Assembly (NCBI RefSeq): GCF_030499515.1
Contig: NZ_JASTWJ010000002.1
Span: 62,001-126,000, forward strand
DNA: 64,000 nt
From: Streptomyces sp. DT2A-34
GTDB taxonomy: Bacteria > Actinomycetota > Actinomycetes > Streptomycetales > Streptomycetaceae
Direction: 5' to 3'
Shown: positions 43,601-52,528 of the stretch, one piece after another
Numbering within the stretch: position 1 is the first letter of the stretch
How the letters are laid out: each line of letters opens with the position of its first letter
The notes under the pieces: generated by a model
The model's input: only the letters and a program-made list of their open reading frames with translations
Databases searched by the model: none
What the model was told of the DNA's origin: nothing
Made by a program: the position numbers and the translations under genes

Positions 43601-45020
43601 CAACAGGCCGGACCTGCTGGCTTACCCCGACCCGATGGCGCGCGGTGTAACGGTGTGCGACCCGCAGTCTTCGCATGTGTGGCCGTTGGAGATGCCTCGC
43701 CAGTTCACCGGCCGTGCCCTGGCCGCGGTGCGCGGACCGGACGGGCATGACGTGCTGGTGACCCCGCATGGATTCAAGTACGGCCTGTACGTCTGGGACC
43801 CCTACAGCGGTCAGCGGTTGTCCGGCCTGGGCGGGGCGGCACAGGACTTGTACGCCCTCACCGGCCCCGACGGTCATCGTGTGCTGGGCGTGAAAAACGG
43901 CCCCAACGTACGCATCCACGATCTCTCCCGGTCCCGGTCCGGTGACGGCCGTCTGGGGACCGTCACCGACGACGGCATCCGCGCTGTTGCCGGTGTGCCG
44001 CGGCATGGGGGCGGGTGGGCGGCGGTGGCGACGGTGGGAGAGGGAGGCATCCGCCTGGCCTCTCCTTTTGCTGCGGCGTCCCGCGCCGCGGCGGCTCGTG
44101 AGGGCCAACGCAGCGGACAGGCACGGGTACCCGGTCCGCTGCGGAGCCTGCACCTGCTCACGGGAGGTTTCCCTGACTTGCTCGCCGGGGTGAGGGCAGG
44201 GCGGGCCGTGCTGCTGGGCGCCGACGACGGGCGCTTGTGGTCGAAGTTGCCCGGCGGGCGTGTGCGCTCTCTCCAGCCGTTCCTGGAAGAGGCAGACGGC
44301 AGTTGGCTGGCCGTGGCGACGGAGATAGAGATCACCGTGTGGGACCTGCGCAAGGAGCAGGCTGTCGGCAGTGTGCCCCTGCAGGAACCGTCGGTGTGGT
44401 GCACTGCCGCACTACCTGGCCGCTCCCCTGCGCTGGTGGTGGCCACTTCCCTGGGTCTGCACCTGTTCACCACCAGCGGCGAACTGGTGTGGCACACGCC
44501 TGCGGAGCACCGGTGGCAGGCCTGGCCGCCCGGCAGTCTGTACGTCTGGGACCGGGGCACGCGCCACGGCCAGGTCATCGTCGCCGGGGCCGGAAGCACC
44601 CTGCTGTTCTGGGACCTGGGCTCCGGAGAACTCCTGGACGAGGGCCACATCCCGGGCCGGGGCTCGGCCCGCATCATGGCCTCACTCCCCCACACGTCCC
44701 ACGGGCCGCTGCTGGCCGTGGCCGGCGGCCACCAGGTCAGTCTGTGGAAGGGCACGTCTCCGTGGGCCACCCTTGAGGCCCCCGCGCCGGTCAACACGCT
44801 TGCGGCCCTCACCTCACCGGGCCGACGCTCCCTGCTCGCCACGGGCGGCGGCACCGGCGTACAGCTATGGGACCCGCATACCCGCGACGTCGTGCACACC
44901 CTGCTCACCGCTGCTCCCGTCACCGGCCTCGCCCACCGGTCTTCCGGTGGGCACCACCGCCTCTGGATCGCCGGCCCCGCAGGGATCGCCGCAGTGGACA
45001 GCATCCTCCCCGCAGCCTGA
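40605..45020 (+). CDS. Caspase-like / STAND NTPase / propeller protein (copy 3)
   Basis: A 1471-residue paralogue of the 34181 protein along its whole length. The GTG of VSGPVTAARRLVVVSVDDYG is chosen, with GGTGAGGG upstream. His91 (VVYITGHGVTS) and Cys141 (LVLVDSCFAGAL) occupy the same positions as in copy 2. GWYFSGRGVLM precedes Walker A GAAGSGKS, and Walker B is TVVIDGLDEAS. The middle third is helical (IAAYARALLLGGEHSPYRPE), and the last 600 residues are propeller-like with VDVWDSATGQRLVHI and VQLWDPHTRDVVHTLL. The likely role is the same as copy 2. It lies 81 bp after the nuclease gene and is possibly cotranscribed with it. Confidence 0.9.
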   Translation: MSGPVTAARRLVVVSVDDYGDGDEGFTRAVGAQVSVVTDWLAGPHLPDAGRFTLSRPVKLEQVQDLRRFLLEENLAAAAHDGALVVYITGHGVTSAANHHYLTFAATDPRRLVATAFPTRDLVGAVLDSEAEHVLVLVDSCFAGALGAEVTALVNDLAASRRSLPTLAVLTSGDVHEQPYVGEFTKLIALSLEKAADEASGYVNSHLSLADWERLLAEVGAEHPELIEPVWVWPRSRKPVLSACLPNPAYRPVEPMVGAARREVSLSRETLQYWASRASGRTSEEDAGWYFSGRGVLMRELVGFVRGGSGVLAVTGAAGSGKSGLLARLVTLSDPVFLALPDFQDVLQRVPGPMRPSAGAVDAAVLARAKTSLGLIEDLLRALGHTDLSGDRPPLQVLLGLLGKRSAMLGRSLTVVIDGLDEASEPLACISDVVVPLARQRGADGSAAVRLLVGLRSSSPAGTDDMRGLRDERADRMLTVLQEALDGARVQQPVPCRLLRTDRPDSIEDIAAYARALLLGGEHSPYRPEPAAAAATARLIAAAVWPSFLDARLAAAQLRTAARVQDLGDQVWQSRLESGTAALLCADIQHVARDQQVRGDVLLAVLRATAFAQGSGLPWAEVWPAVVRGVLGGRSPDDAAISEAIRIVHASRLAGYLAHGVEDGRATYRPVHQRVAEALLNEPASLLPLDDGPAARLGGLDGAQRTHRGIARQLAGLARDTAPLPAHPYVRRHLLAHADAGAVLDDDHVPASLLVQETSGTVRARLRLPLPVGDMGRPTLVAAALIEPYVDAGVDAASRLSSIAFQRAALSNLADEHGMLPLPAADFSPLEPVWTTAWSQWRSRTNVLASVRKAVRGLCAFATADGRGLVTAASGAGVDVWDSATGQRLVHIRIPQVRDLVLMGGRGGRTFLVTAGRKSAAVWDPLSGRCLASLPAPDNRLVPGLRAVRVLQDGDQDWLIAVLAGRRIWLWRPAEEQVHELPHEVAPARAVDLVVVHGSNRPDLLAYPDPMARGVTVCDPQSSHVWPLEMPRQFTGRALAAVRGPDGHDVLVTPHGFKYGLYVWDPYSGQRLSGLGGAAQDLYALTGPDGHRVLGVKNGPNVRIHDLSRSRSGDGRLGTVTDDGIRAVAGVPRHGGGWAAVATVGEGGIRLASPFAAASRAAAAREGQRSGQARVPGPLRSLHLLTGGFPDLLAGVRAGRAVLLGADDGRLWSKLPGGRVRSLQPFLEEADGSWLAVATEIEITVWDLRKEQAVGSVPLQEPSVWCTAALPGRSPALVVATSLGLHLFTTSGELVWHTPAEHRWQAWPPGSLYVWDRGTRHGQVIVAGAGSTLLFWDLGSGELLDEGHIPGRGSARIMASLPHTSHGPLLAVAGGHQVSLWKGTSPWATLEAPAPVNTLAALTSPGRRSLLATGGGTGVQLWDPHTRDVVHTLLTAAPVTGLAHRSSGGHHRLWIAGPAGIAAVDSILPAA

Positions 45021-45037
45021 GCCAGCGCATGCTGTAC

Positions 45038-45462
45038 TCAGACCGGACGCGGGAGCAGGTCGGTGATCGCCTCGGATGAAGGCAGGACGTGGTCGCGGGG
45101 TGCGCGGCCGGCGGCCGGGTCGGGCGAGATCGCGGCCAGCCTCTGCCGGGCGAGGTCGACCGGCTCGCCCCGCCGCCACAGCAGGAGCAGCTCGATCTCT
45201 TCGCCCTCAAGGGCGTTGCGGCCGTGGAAGGGGAACGGGCACCGCTCCGCCGGCCGCGCAGTGCCTGCCGCATCACCACGTAGCCGTCACGGCCGCTGAA
45301 CATGGCATGGAGCGAGTCCTGTCTCCAGCGCTCGTCGGTGGCGTGCTGCACCACGACGTCCACGTCGCCCGCCTCCAGAGCGCCGCGGATGTAAGAGCGG
45401 AACAGGTAAATCTCCTTTACGAGGTTCAGGGGCCATACGCGCTGCTCCAGCCGGTCGAGCAA
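45038..45462 (-). pseudogene. Nucleotidyltransferase-like pseudogene
   Basis: The N-terminal part reads LDRLEQRVWPLNLVKEIYLF then RSYIRGALEAGDVDVVVQH, recognisably a small nucleotidyltransferase of the LFGSYARG type, but the Gly of the GS motif is Arg. At about 45245 the frame is displaced by one base and continues as CPFPFHGRNALEGEEIELLL and LWRRGEPVDLARQRLAAISP in another frame to a stop at 45038. A TTG or a further shift would be needed at the 5' end. Frameshift plus a changed key residue argue for a dead gene. Confidence 0.65.
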
Positions 45463-45608
45463 CTGTCGCCCGTTCCCGCTTCATACCCACTGCTCCCACT
45501 CCCCACGGACCGGCACGGTGCCGGGGTGGAGAACCTTAACTCCCGGCACTGACAGTGATCTTGGCGTGAGGTACTGCTCAGGCTGCACCGTGCCACCGGC
45601 CGCGAGAC

Positions 45609-46931
45609 TTACTCGGGGCCTGTTTCCGCCTCGGCCGCTTCGCACTCGTCGACCCGATCCTTGACCTGTGGGTCATCGGCCAGCTCCTCGGGGAGTGTTG
45701 TGTCGTGGGTGATGTGTGCCTTGATGAGCTGACGGACGCTTAGACCCCTGGCCGTACTCAGGTTGGCGGCAGTGAGGTCGGCGTCCGTGAGGTCGGCGTA
45801 AGCCAGGTCTGCTCCGCCGAGTTCGGCCCCCGTGAGATCTGCTCCCTGGAGTTTCACGCCGACAAGGTCAGCGCGGGTCAGGTCGGCGCCCTCCAGGTTC
45901 GCCTTGCTCAAGTCGGCATGCTCAAGACGTGCGTGGCTCAAGACGGCCTTGCTCAGGTGTGCGCGCGTCAGAGTCGCACGGGGCAACGATGCATGGCTGA
46001 GGTCAATGTGCGTGAGGTCCGCCCCCACCAGAATCGCTCTCGTCAGGACTGCGTTCGTGAACTTCGTGCCCACGACGTTCACCGCGGTGAAGTTGGCGTC
46101 CGGGGCGATCACGTCGGACAGGTCGCCCTCCCAGAATGTGGCACCCGTCAGTGCTGCCGATGCGAGATGGGCACCGGCCAGCACGACGCCCTCCAGACGG
46201 GCGCCCGTGAGTTCGACGCCCTGCAGATTCGCGTCCTGTAGGTCGACGTCGCGGATGGTGGCCCCGGTGAGGCGGGCACCCCGCAGGTCCATCACGAGAT
46301 GGCTCTGCCGCACCGGCTGGCGTCCAAGGACCGTCAAAGCCGCGGTGACGTCAGAGGCGAGAAGTGTGGATGGCGTCTCCGCCGAGTCCTCCGCTGCGCC
46401 CCCTCCTGCCCCGTCCTTCGGCCTGCTTCTCTCTTGTGCTGGGGTGCGCACGAACGCTGACAGGACCTCGACGACCGTCCGATGGTCTCTCTCGCTGTCG
46501 TTCATGATTCGTTCGAGGCTGTAGATGCCGCCGAGCCGTTCGTGAAGATTGCCGGATCCAAGCAATTTGATCGCTTCGACGTACCGCTCGGTGACCTGTC
46601 CCTCGCGTGTCAGCTCCGCTTGCTCGCGGTCCTTCTCACGCAGGTGGGCGAACTGCTCCTGGCTGTGTTCGTACAGCTTCTCGGCGTGCCGGTGGTTGCG
46701 ATGAGTGTAGTAGAGGCCAAGCCCGGTGATCGCTCCTGCCCCGACAGCGACGAGCATGGTCCGGAAGCCGGTGATGACCACACCGTCGGCCGGCTGAAGG
46801 TCCCTTTCCCGAAGGTGGGCACCGTCGATCCACCACGGTCCGCGCCACAGGAGCAGGACATACCCGATGGCTGCGGCCGTGCCCACTGCAGCGAGGACAA
46901 GGCGCCCGGTCTCCGGCTTCATGCAGTGCAT
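45609..46931 (-). CDS. Membrane-anchored pentapeptide-repeat protein
   Basis: A 440-residue protein. Two N-terminal membrane helices (RLVLAAVGTAAAIGYVLLLW and MLVAVGAGAITGLGLYY) are followed by a charged coiled segment (EKLYEHSQEQFAHLREKDRE) and a helical spacer. About 170 residues of pentapeptide repeats come next, with the A(D/N)LxG pattern (ARLTGATIRDVDLQDANLQG, ANLEGADLTRADLVGVKLQG), forming a right-handed beta-helix. Such proteins are scaffolds or DNA mimics, and the membrane anchor suggests a structural or signalling role. ATG start at MHCMKPETG, or three codons later. Confidence 0.88.
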   Translation of the reverse strand: MHCMKPETGRLVLAAVGTAAAIGYVLLLWRGPWWIDGAHLRERDLQPADGVVITGFRTMLVAVGAGAITGLGLYYTHRNHRHAEKLYEHSQEQFAHLREKDREQAELTREGQVTERYVEAIKLLGSGNLHERLGGIYSLERIMNDSERDHRTVVEVLSAFVRTPAQERSRPKDGAGGGAAEDSAETPSTLLASDVTAALTVLGRQPVRQSHLVMDLRGARLTGATIRDVDLQDANLQGVELTGARLEGVVLAGAHLASAALTGATFWEGDLSDVIAPDANFTAVNVVGTKFTNAVLTRAILVGADLTHIDLSHASLPRATLTRAHLSKAVLSHARLEHADLSKANLEGADLTRADLVGVKLQGADLTGAELGGADLAYADLTDADLTAANLSTARGLSVRQLIKAHITHDTTLPEELADDPQVKDRVDECEAAEAETGPE

Positions 46932-47476
46932 GATGGACCGAACTCGCTACAGCGCACACATGAACAGGTCATCTCTGAGGGGAAGTTGAGCTTCGAAGTG
47001 GCTAACTGAATCGGGCAGGTCAGCCCGGTGGTGTCCGGTTGGGAAAGCAGGGCGTTGATCAGCGGCCGGACCGCCGGGATGTCGCCCCGCCCACAGCATG
47101 GCGTGCTGACCGTCTCCATGGGAACGTGCCAGGTCCCTTCGGCCATGTGAACGGAGGAAAGGCCCTGTACGCGTAGGGTGGTCCGGTGAGTTCATCGCTT
47201 CGCGGCCGAGCGCGTGGGCCGCTCCCGGCCAGGAAGAGCGCGTCCCGCAGCACAGGGCCACAAAGCCGGAAGACAACCCTGCAGTAGAAGTGGCCGACAA
47301 CGCCATCGCCGCAGCCATCGAAGCCGACCGGGCAAGCTACCGATAGGGCTGCGACTCCTCATCCGCTTCGCCTCAGGGCTCAGTACTGCGACATAGGAAG
47401 TGCCATCGATTTGTCCAGCACCATCGTCACTTGACGCCATCGACTGATGTCAGCAGCCGCCACCACGAGCACCCAC
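46932..47476. other. No gene seen
   Basis: About 550 bp between two minus-strand genes. Open frames are short, overlap each other and have no ribosome binding site. The promoter of the pentapeptide gene is expected near 46935-47010, where GTGGCTAACTGAATC is relatively A+T-rich. Confidence 0.35.
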
Positions 47477-47869
47477 TCAACCGCAGGTCAGAGGGCCTAT
47501 CTCCGACACCTGACACTGGCTCAGTGACGACATCCCCTCACTGGCACTGCAACGGCACTTCACACGTGCCCCGGCGCTCGGCATGGACTCGTGCAGTGCG
47601 AGAAGGCCCTCGATCACGCCCATGACCGGCCCCCAGTGTTCAGCGAACAGCTTCACGCCGGTGCGGGGGAACTCAACAGGGATCGGGCAGTAGTCCCAGT
47701 TCGTGTGTACTCGCCACAGGTGGTGTTCGGGCGGCACTGTCCCGCGAAGGTAGACGAGCGCGGCGGTACGCCAGCGGACTTGATCACACGGGTCGCTATC
47801 CACGCGCAGGTCACGACCTTCGCGAAGAAAATCCCGCAGCGTGGCCACCTGCTCCTCAGTCAGCTCCAT
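47477..47869 (-). CDS. Hypothetical protein, 130 residues
   Basis: ATG chosen at MELTEEQVATLRDFLREGRD, with good codon bias from there; the longer in-frame start upstream gives Cys/Arg-rich sequence unlike the rest. The protein has VDSDPCDQVRWRTAALVYLR and HTNWDYCPIPVEFPRTGVKL. No family or motif recognised. It diverges from the HEPN-like gene. Confidence 0.6.
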   Translation of the reverse strand: MELTEEQVATLRDFLREGRDLRVDSDPCDQVRWRTAALVYLRGTVPPEHHLWRVHTNWDYCPIPVEFPRTGVKLFAEHWGPVMGVIEGLLALHESMPSAGARVKCRCSASEGMSSLSQCQVSEIGPLTCG

Positions 47870-48018
47870 ACTCCGTGCAACGACCGGCCCCGCCCAAGGG
47901 CACCGCAGGTCAGCCGACGGTGAGCACAACCTTGCCCTTCCGGACATCGGGCCATCTCAGCGAAGACGAGAGGTGGAAATTCGAGATCTTCCTGGTTCCT
48001 TCGCCCTACGGTTCTGGG

Positions 48019-48903
48019 ATGGACAAGGACGAAATCCGTGATGACCTAGTGAGTTCGGCTCAGCGTTGGGCCCGGACATCTATCGACGCCTACCTGCAAG
48101 AGCCGGCGGACCAGGACTTCGCCGTCCATCACATGGCTGTAGCCGTCGAACATCTGGCGAAGGCGTGCCTAGCCTCCATCACCCTCACACTGCTGGCCGA
48201 CATCAAGCCCTCTCTAGAAGATCTGCTGCTACTGGGCGGCCGAGAGGACAAGGTGGAGAAAGGGCGTGCGGCTCTCAGAACCGTCAGTGGCGCGGGGGTC
48301 GTAATGCGGCTCACGAAGTTGGGAATGGGCGAGGTACCACAGCAACTTGCGGCCTTGAGGGAGGCGCGTAACGGCGTCACTCACATGGGGTGGGGGAAGT
48401 CATCCAACGAGTGCCGGGAACTCCTGGCATCTGGCGTGAAGTACATCGATTCCTTGTTGCCCGAGCTAGCGAAGGAACCAGACTGGTTCTGGGACAAGTA
48501 CTACCAGACGTGCAAGAGCCTCGTAGAGGAGACGACGTCCGAGCTGACAGTCCGCTACTCCGCCAAGATTCAGCGGGCGCAGGAGAACTTCGCGATCAAA
48601 ACCGACGGCTTGTCCGAAAGTGAGAGGACGGCGGTGATTGCCAGCCTGGCGGCAGCGCCACTGCCCAGCCGCTGGCTTCTACACGTACCCACGACGTGTC
48701 CGGCTTGCGGGAAGCCTGCGTTCATCAGCGGGCGCGACAAGAGCGGGGACTATGGGGATATCTGGTTCTTCCCGCGCTACTTCGGGTGTCGGGTCTGCGA
48801 CCTCACACTGACCGGACCCGAACTGGACCTCGCGGATATGAGAGCTCACTCCCTGCGCACCGAAGAAGAGGTGGATGACGACTGGGAACCCGACTTCGAC
48901 TGA
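48019..48903 (+). CDS. HEPN-like domain protein with C-terminal zinc ribbon
   Basis: A 294-residue protein. The helical N-terminal half contains FAVHHMAVAVEHLAKACLAS and, 70 residues on, REARNGVTHMGWG with Arg117-x4-His122, the signature of HEPN ribonucleases. The C-terminal part has CPACGKPAF and FGCRVCDL, a four-cysteine zinc ribbon. HEPN nucleases commonly cut tRNA or mRNA in abortive infection and toxin systems. The start is the ATG of MDKDEIRDDL; an upstream in-frame GTG is possible. It is convergent with an AbiJ-like gene. Confidence 0.75.
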   Translation: MDKDEIRDDLVSSAQRWARTSIDAYLQEPADQDFAVHHMAVAVEHLAKACLASITLTLLADIKPSLEDLLLLGGREDKVEKGRAALRTVSGAGVVMRLTKLGMGEVPQQLAALREARNGVTHMGWGKSSNECRELLASGVKYIDSLLPELAKEPDWFWDKYYQTCKSLVEETTSELTVRYSAKIQRAQENFAIKTDGLSESERTAVIASLAAAPLPSRWLLHVPTTCPACGKPAFISGRDKSGDYGDIWFFPRYFGCRVCDLTLTGPELDLADMRAHSLRTEEEVDDDWEPDFD

Positions 48904-48946
48904 TCCAGCGGCGTATCACGTCGTCTGGCGGTGTCGGGTGGAGCAG

Positions 48947-50335
48947 CTACGGGCAGCTGTCAGGTGTGCGGCCCAGCAGCGTTCGGAAGAAGTCGGTGAG
49001 CACGGGGCGGGCGCGCTCGCGGTCGCGCAGTTCGTCATGGCCGAACCGGAACACCTCGTATCCGCGGAACTTCAGGTCGCGGTCACCGGCCATGGTGGCG
49101 GCGTACCTTGCGCTGTCGGGTACGGCTCCACCGTCGCGCGTGTAGTGCTGCATGCCGTCGACTTCCAGCACCACGCGGCGGTTCCCGGGCAGCAGCATGA
49201 GGAAGTCCATGCGGAGGTTCTGCATGGCACGCTCTCCGCGCTCGCGGAGGGTCTTGGGGTCCCAGTGCACCCATATCTCTGGCAGGAGCGCGGGTACCTC
49301 GTGCAGTTGGCCCTTGTAGAGGTTGTGGTAGAGCCAGAAAAGATTCTTCTGGCCTGCGGACTCACGTGGCAGGGAAGCCTGCATGCGGTCGTAAAGGGTG
49401 TGGCGGGCCGTCTCCGTGTCCTCGATGCTGCGGGTTTCCTGCCACCAGGACAGCAGGTCGCTCCAGAGGAGCCCGTTTTTGCCTACTGGGTGGTTGTAGA
49501 CCAGGATCTTGTCGGCTTGTTCGGCGATCTCGATGTCGTTGTCGAGGGCGCTGGTGAAGCGGATGTCGGGCTTTCCCTGGGTGGCGAAGATGAGGTTGCG
49601 CGGCCGGCGGGCGGTGCCGCGACCGAGCTGGTGCAGGTGGAACTGAGGGTATCCGTCCGTCTCCCCTTCTTGACGGAGCTGTGCGCCGACCGGCTGCAGA
49701 TGGCGGTTGGCCAGTTCGACGAAGCGGCGCTGTGCCTGCTCGTCAGGAAGAACCTCTGGCGCGGCCAGGCCCTCGAGGAAGCGGCCGAATCGAGGATGTG
49801 GGGCTTCGAAGGCTCTGAGCTGCTCGAAGAGGTCCTCGGTCGACCAGTCGTCTGGAAACCTGATCACGTGGCGCTGGATGTCGGAGCGCAGGGTGCCAAG
49901 GTGGGGCCCCCACACGTTGAACTCGTCCTCACCGAGATCCCACAGGTTGCCCAGCAGGGTCAGAAATCGGTCCGGATACGTGAGGTGATCGGAGAGGTCG
50001 AGTTCCTTGGCCAACTCTCGCCGCGTACGGCCGGGAATCTCCACGTAGTCGCCACCGAGCCACACAACGTCCTGCAGTTCCATCTGCTCGGGAGCGAGAA
50101 GCGGCTCGCTGTCGAGAACTGCCTGAGCCACATGAGGCAGTCGGTCGTCCGGGCAGGCCCCCAGGCTCGCGGTCAAGCGCTCGTGTTTGCTCGCTTGGTC
50201 TTTGGGAGGAGGTGAGGGCAGGCCCAGTCGCTCGCACAGCGCTGGCAGATCCTCATGCCCATATCGCTGGTACAGCGTGATGCACACGCCTTCGATAAGG
50301 CTCCGCAACCGCTGAAGGTCCATCTGCTCAGCCAT
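48947..50335 (-). CDS. AbiJ-like protein with Vsr/DUF559-like nuclease end
   Basis: A 462-residue protein starting MAEQMDLQRLRSLIEGVCIT. The first 70 residues (LYQRYGHEDLPALCERLGLP) resemble AbiJ-type N-terminal domains that bring conflict effectors to their sensors. The C-terminal domain contains LRMDFLMLLPGNRRVVLEVD, then GMQHYTRDGG and FRGYEVFRFGHDEL, matching the Vsr/DUF559 endonuclease-like fold (Asp, Glu-x-Asp). The ribosome binding site is weak. Its 3' end faces that of the HEPN-like gene across about 40 bp. Likely an abortive-infection nuclease. Confidence 0.78.
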   Translation of the reverse strand: MAEQMDLQRLRSLIEGVCITLYQRYGHEDLPALCERLGLPSPPPKDQASKHERLTASLGACPDDRLPHVAQAVLDSEPLLAPEQMELQDVVWLGGDYVEIPGRTRRELAKELDLSDHLTYPDRFLTLLGNLWDLGEDEFNVWGPHLGTLRSDIQRHVIRFPDDWSTEDLFEQLRAFEAPHPRFGRFLEGLAAPEVLPDEQAQRRFVELANRHLQPVGAQLRQEGETDGYPQFHLHQLGRGTARRPRNLIFATQGKPDIRFTSALDNDIEIAEQADKILVYNHPVGKNGLLWSDLLSWWQETRSIEDTETARHTLYDRMQASLPRESAGQKNLFWLYHNLYKGQLHEVPALLPEIWVHWDPKTLRERGERAMQNLRMDFLMLLPGNRRVVLEVDGMQHYTRDGGAVPDSARYAATMAGDRDLKFRGYEVFRFGHDELRDRERARPVLTDFFRTLLGRTPDSCP

Positions 50336-50534
50336 CCCACGATGATGAGCCAGGCCACGCTTCAGATTCCAGACGCGGCCGCACTGGGCCGTCCGCGACT
50401 TTTCCTTCGAGGCGAAGGCGGGGGCTTCAGAAGGTACGACGCCGCAGGCTGGAGGCCCTCTGTCAGTGGGGCCTGGTATCTGGTGTGCTGTCAGATACGC
50501 CGTCAGCATGCCGGATCGCCGGGAGATGCGATTC

Positions 50535-51957
50535 ATGCCTTTCACTGCGCTGCATCCCGAGCTGGGCCTTCTCGACTCGACCCTCACTGGTCTCGGACAC
50601 GACCTGAAGTGGGGCCAGGTCCACAAGGTCCACCCCCGCGTCCCACTCACCTGCCCCGACTGCTCCTGGGGCCTCCACCCGAAGGTCTCCCGCTACGGGG
50701 TCCGGTTCTTCTGCCACGACCGCAACCGACCGGAGTCGTGTGAACTGCTGAACGAGTCGTGGGAGCACCACATGCTCAAGCTGGAGATGGCGGGCGCGAT
50801 CCGGGCCGCCGGGTGGTTCGCGGCCCTGGAGGTGCCAGCCGAGGACGGGTCATGGCGGGCGGACGTCATGGCCTCGTCCGCGGACGGGAGCCGACGCATG
50901 GCCTGGGAGGCGCAGCTGTCGCCGATCACTGTGGACGACATCGCCACCCGCACTGACCGGTACGCCGAAGAGGGGATCCGGGTGTGCTGGGTGCACCCGG
51001 GCGCGCGGCCGCCGCAGTGGATCAGCGCAGTGCCGGCCGTCCGGGTCAGGGCTCCGCAGGAGCGGGATCAACCGTGGGTGGTGGACGACGGGCTTGCCGG
51101 GTTCGTGTACCGGAGCGGGCGGTGGGAGTTCCAGGAGGAGCCGCTCGAGCGGTTCGTGCGCTGGGCGCTGGAAGAGCAGCTCGTTCCCGTCGGGGTGCTA
51201 CCTCGATACCGGCGGGTGTACCGGGTGGTCGACGGTGAGCAGCGGCGGTTCCGCCGTGATCAGTGGTGGACATCGCGGAGGTCGATCGCCGATCAGGATA
51301 AGCACGAGGCCATGCGGCAACGGCAGGAGGCCGCGCGGGCGGAACGGGAGGCGCGGCAGAAGGAGCAGGAAGAGGCTGCGGAGCGGCGGCGCCAGGAGCT
51401 GGAGGAGCAGGAACGTGCGCGGAAGGCCGAGGAGGCCGAACGCCGACGCCTTCAGCGGGAGGAGGAAGCCCGCGTGCGCTTGGAGGAGGCGCAGCGCCGA
51501 TGGGCAAGAGGAGGACGCGCGCCGGGAGCGGGAGCGGGTGGAACGCGAGGCGCGTCTTGCCCGGGAGCAAGCCGAGCGTGAAGAGCAGGAGCGCCAGGAC
51601 CTGGCGACGGCGCGAGCGTGGTGGTGTCGGCTGTCGCCGCAGCAGCAGACCGAGCTGTTCGCCGCCGTCGCCGAGTACGCCTGGCGCGAGTCGAGTGTTC
51701 GAGTGGAACTCCCGGAGAAGCCGATGATGTGGCCCCAGTACGCCCGCGGTGTCCCCATTCATGTGGCCGACAAGCGGCGGACACTGTACGGAATCGTGCG
51801 GCCCTGCCCCGGCCTGGTCGCCGCCTGCCCCACGCTCGCGGAGGAGCTGGTCTTGGTCCGCAGCGCCCACGAGGCGCGCGAACTCGCCGCCGTCCTGCCC
51901 CAGAGCCGGATCGTCCACCTCGACCTGCCCGAGCACGAACAACTCACCATGTGCTGA
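50535..51957 (+). CDS. CoiA-like nuclease, frameshifted near 51505
   Basis: The first frame gives MPFTALHPELGLLDSTLTGL, a zinc-finger-like CPDCSWGLHPK region with later Cys residues, and a CoiA-type PD-(D/E)xK core (SWRADVMASS, then RRMAWEAQLSPITVDDIATR with Glu-x-Gln). A long charged coiled coil follows. At the coiled coil the frame breaks: TGGGCAAGAG (51501-51510) carries one extra A, and dropping it gives WAEEDARRERERVEREARLA and an ordered C-terminus to a stop at 51957. Full length would be about 473 residues. Start ATG 50535 has GGGAG upstream; ATG 50526 is an alternative. Confidence 0.7.
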
Positions 51958-52074
51958 AGCGGCGGGCTGGCAGCACTTCCACGGCAGCAGCATCGCCACC
52001 GCGCGGGCCTGCCTCTCCTCCCTCGGCGCTGGGCCTTGCCGGGCGGCCCCAGGCGGGTCCGCCCGGCAAGGCCC

Positions 52075-52359
52075 TCAGGTCAGGGCAGCGTGGCCGGCCT
52101 CAGTGGCCTCCATCAGGTCTGGCCGCTCTCCGTTCGCCGGGTGGACAATCCGGATGAGACCGCCGTCGTGCAGGTCGATCATCGCTTTGTAGAGCCCGAA
52201 CTGCTTTTCCTGCCATGCCACACGCCGAGGGTCTTCCTCTGTGGCGCTTCGTTCGAAGTTCGCCGGGTGGATGGTGTGAAAGAAGTCGGAGGCAGCCACG
52301 GGCTCTGGTGACTGGGCGATCAGACGGAGGAGCTCATACTCGTCGGCGTTCAGCGTCAT
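52075..52359 (-). CDS. Small winged-helix-like protein
   Basis: A 94-residue protein, MTLNADEYELLRLIAQSPEP, ending LHDGGLIRIVHPANG then LMEATEAGHAALT. The pattern of an N-terminal helix, a variable middle and a late turn with TEAGHAAL resembles small MarR or PadR-like winged helices that end in a tEaG motif. It could be a DNA-binding regulator. No partner is obvious. ATG start. Confidence 0.65.
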   Translation of the reverse strand: MTLNADEYELLRLIAQSPEPVAASDFFHTIHPANFERSATEEDPRRVAWQEKQFGLYKAMIDLHDGGLIRIVHPANGERPDLMEATEAGHAALT

Positions 52360-52528
52360 GACGGCAGCGTAGAGGCCGGGCTAGACAGCGTTGACGGATC
52401 CCGGCCCAGGTGTCGATAGACGTGGCGAAGGACGGCAGCCCGGCCGGTCGGGCCCCGTGACCCTTCTCGGTCGGGTGAAGCCCGCCGCGTCCCAGAACCT
52501 TCGGGCTCGCTGACGCGTAGTGCCAGGC

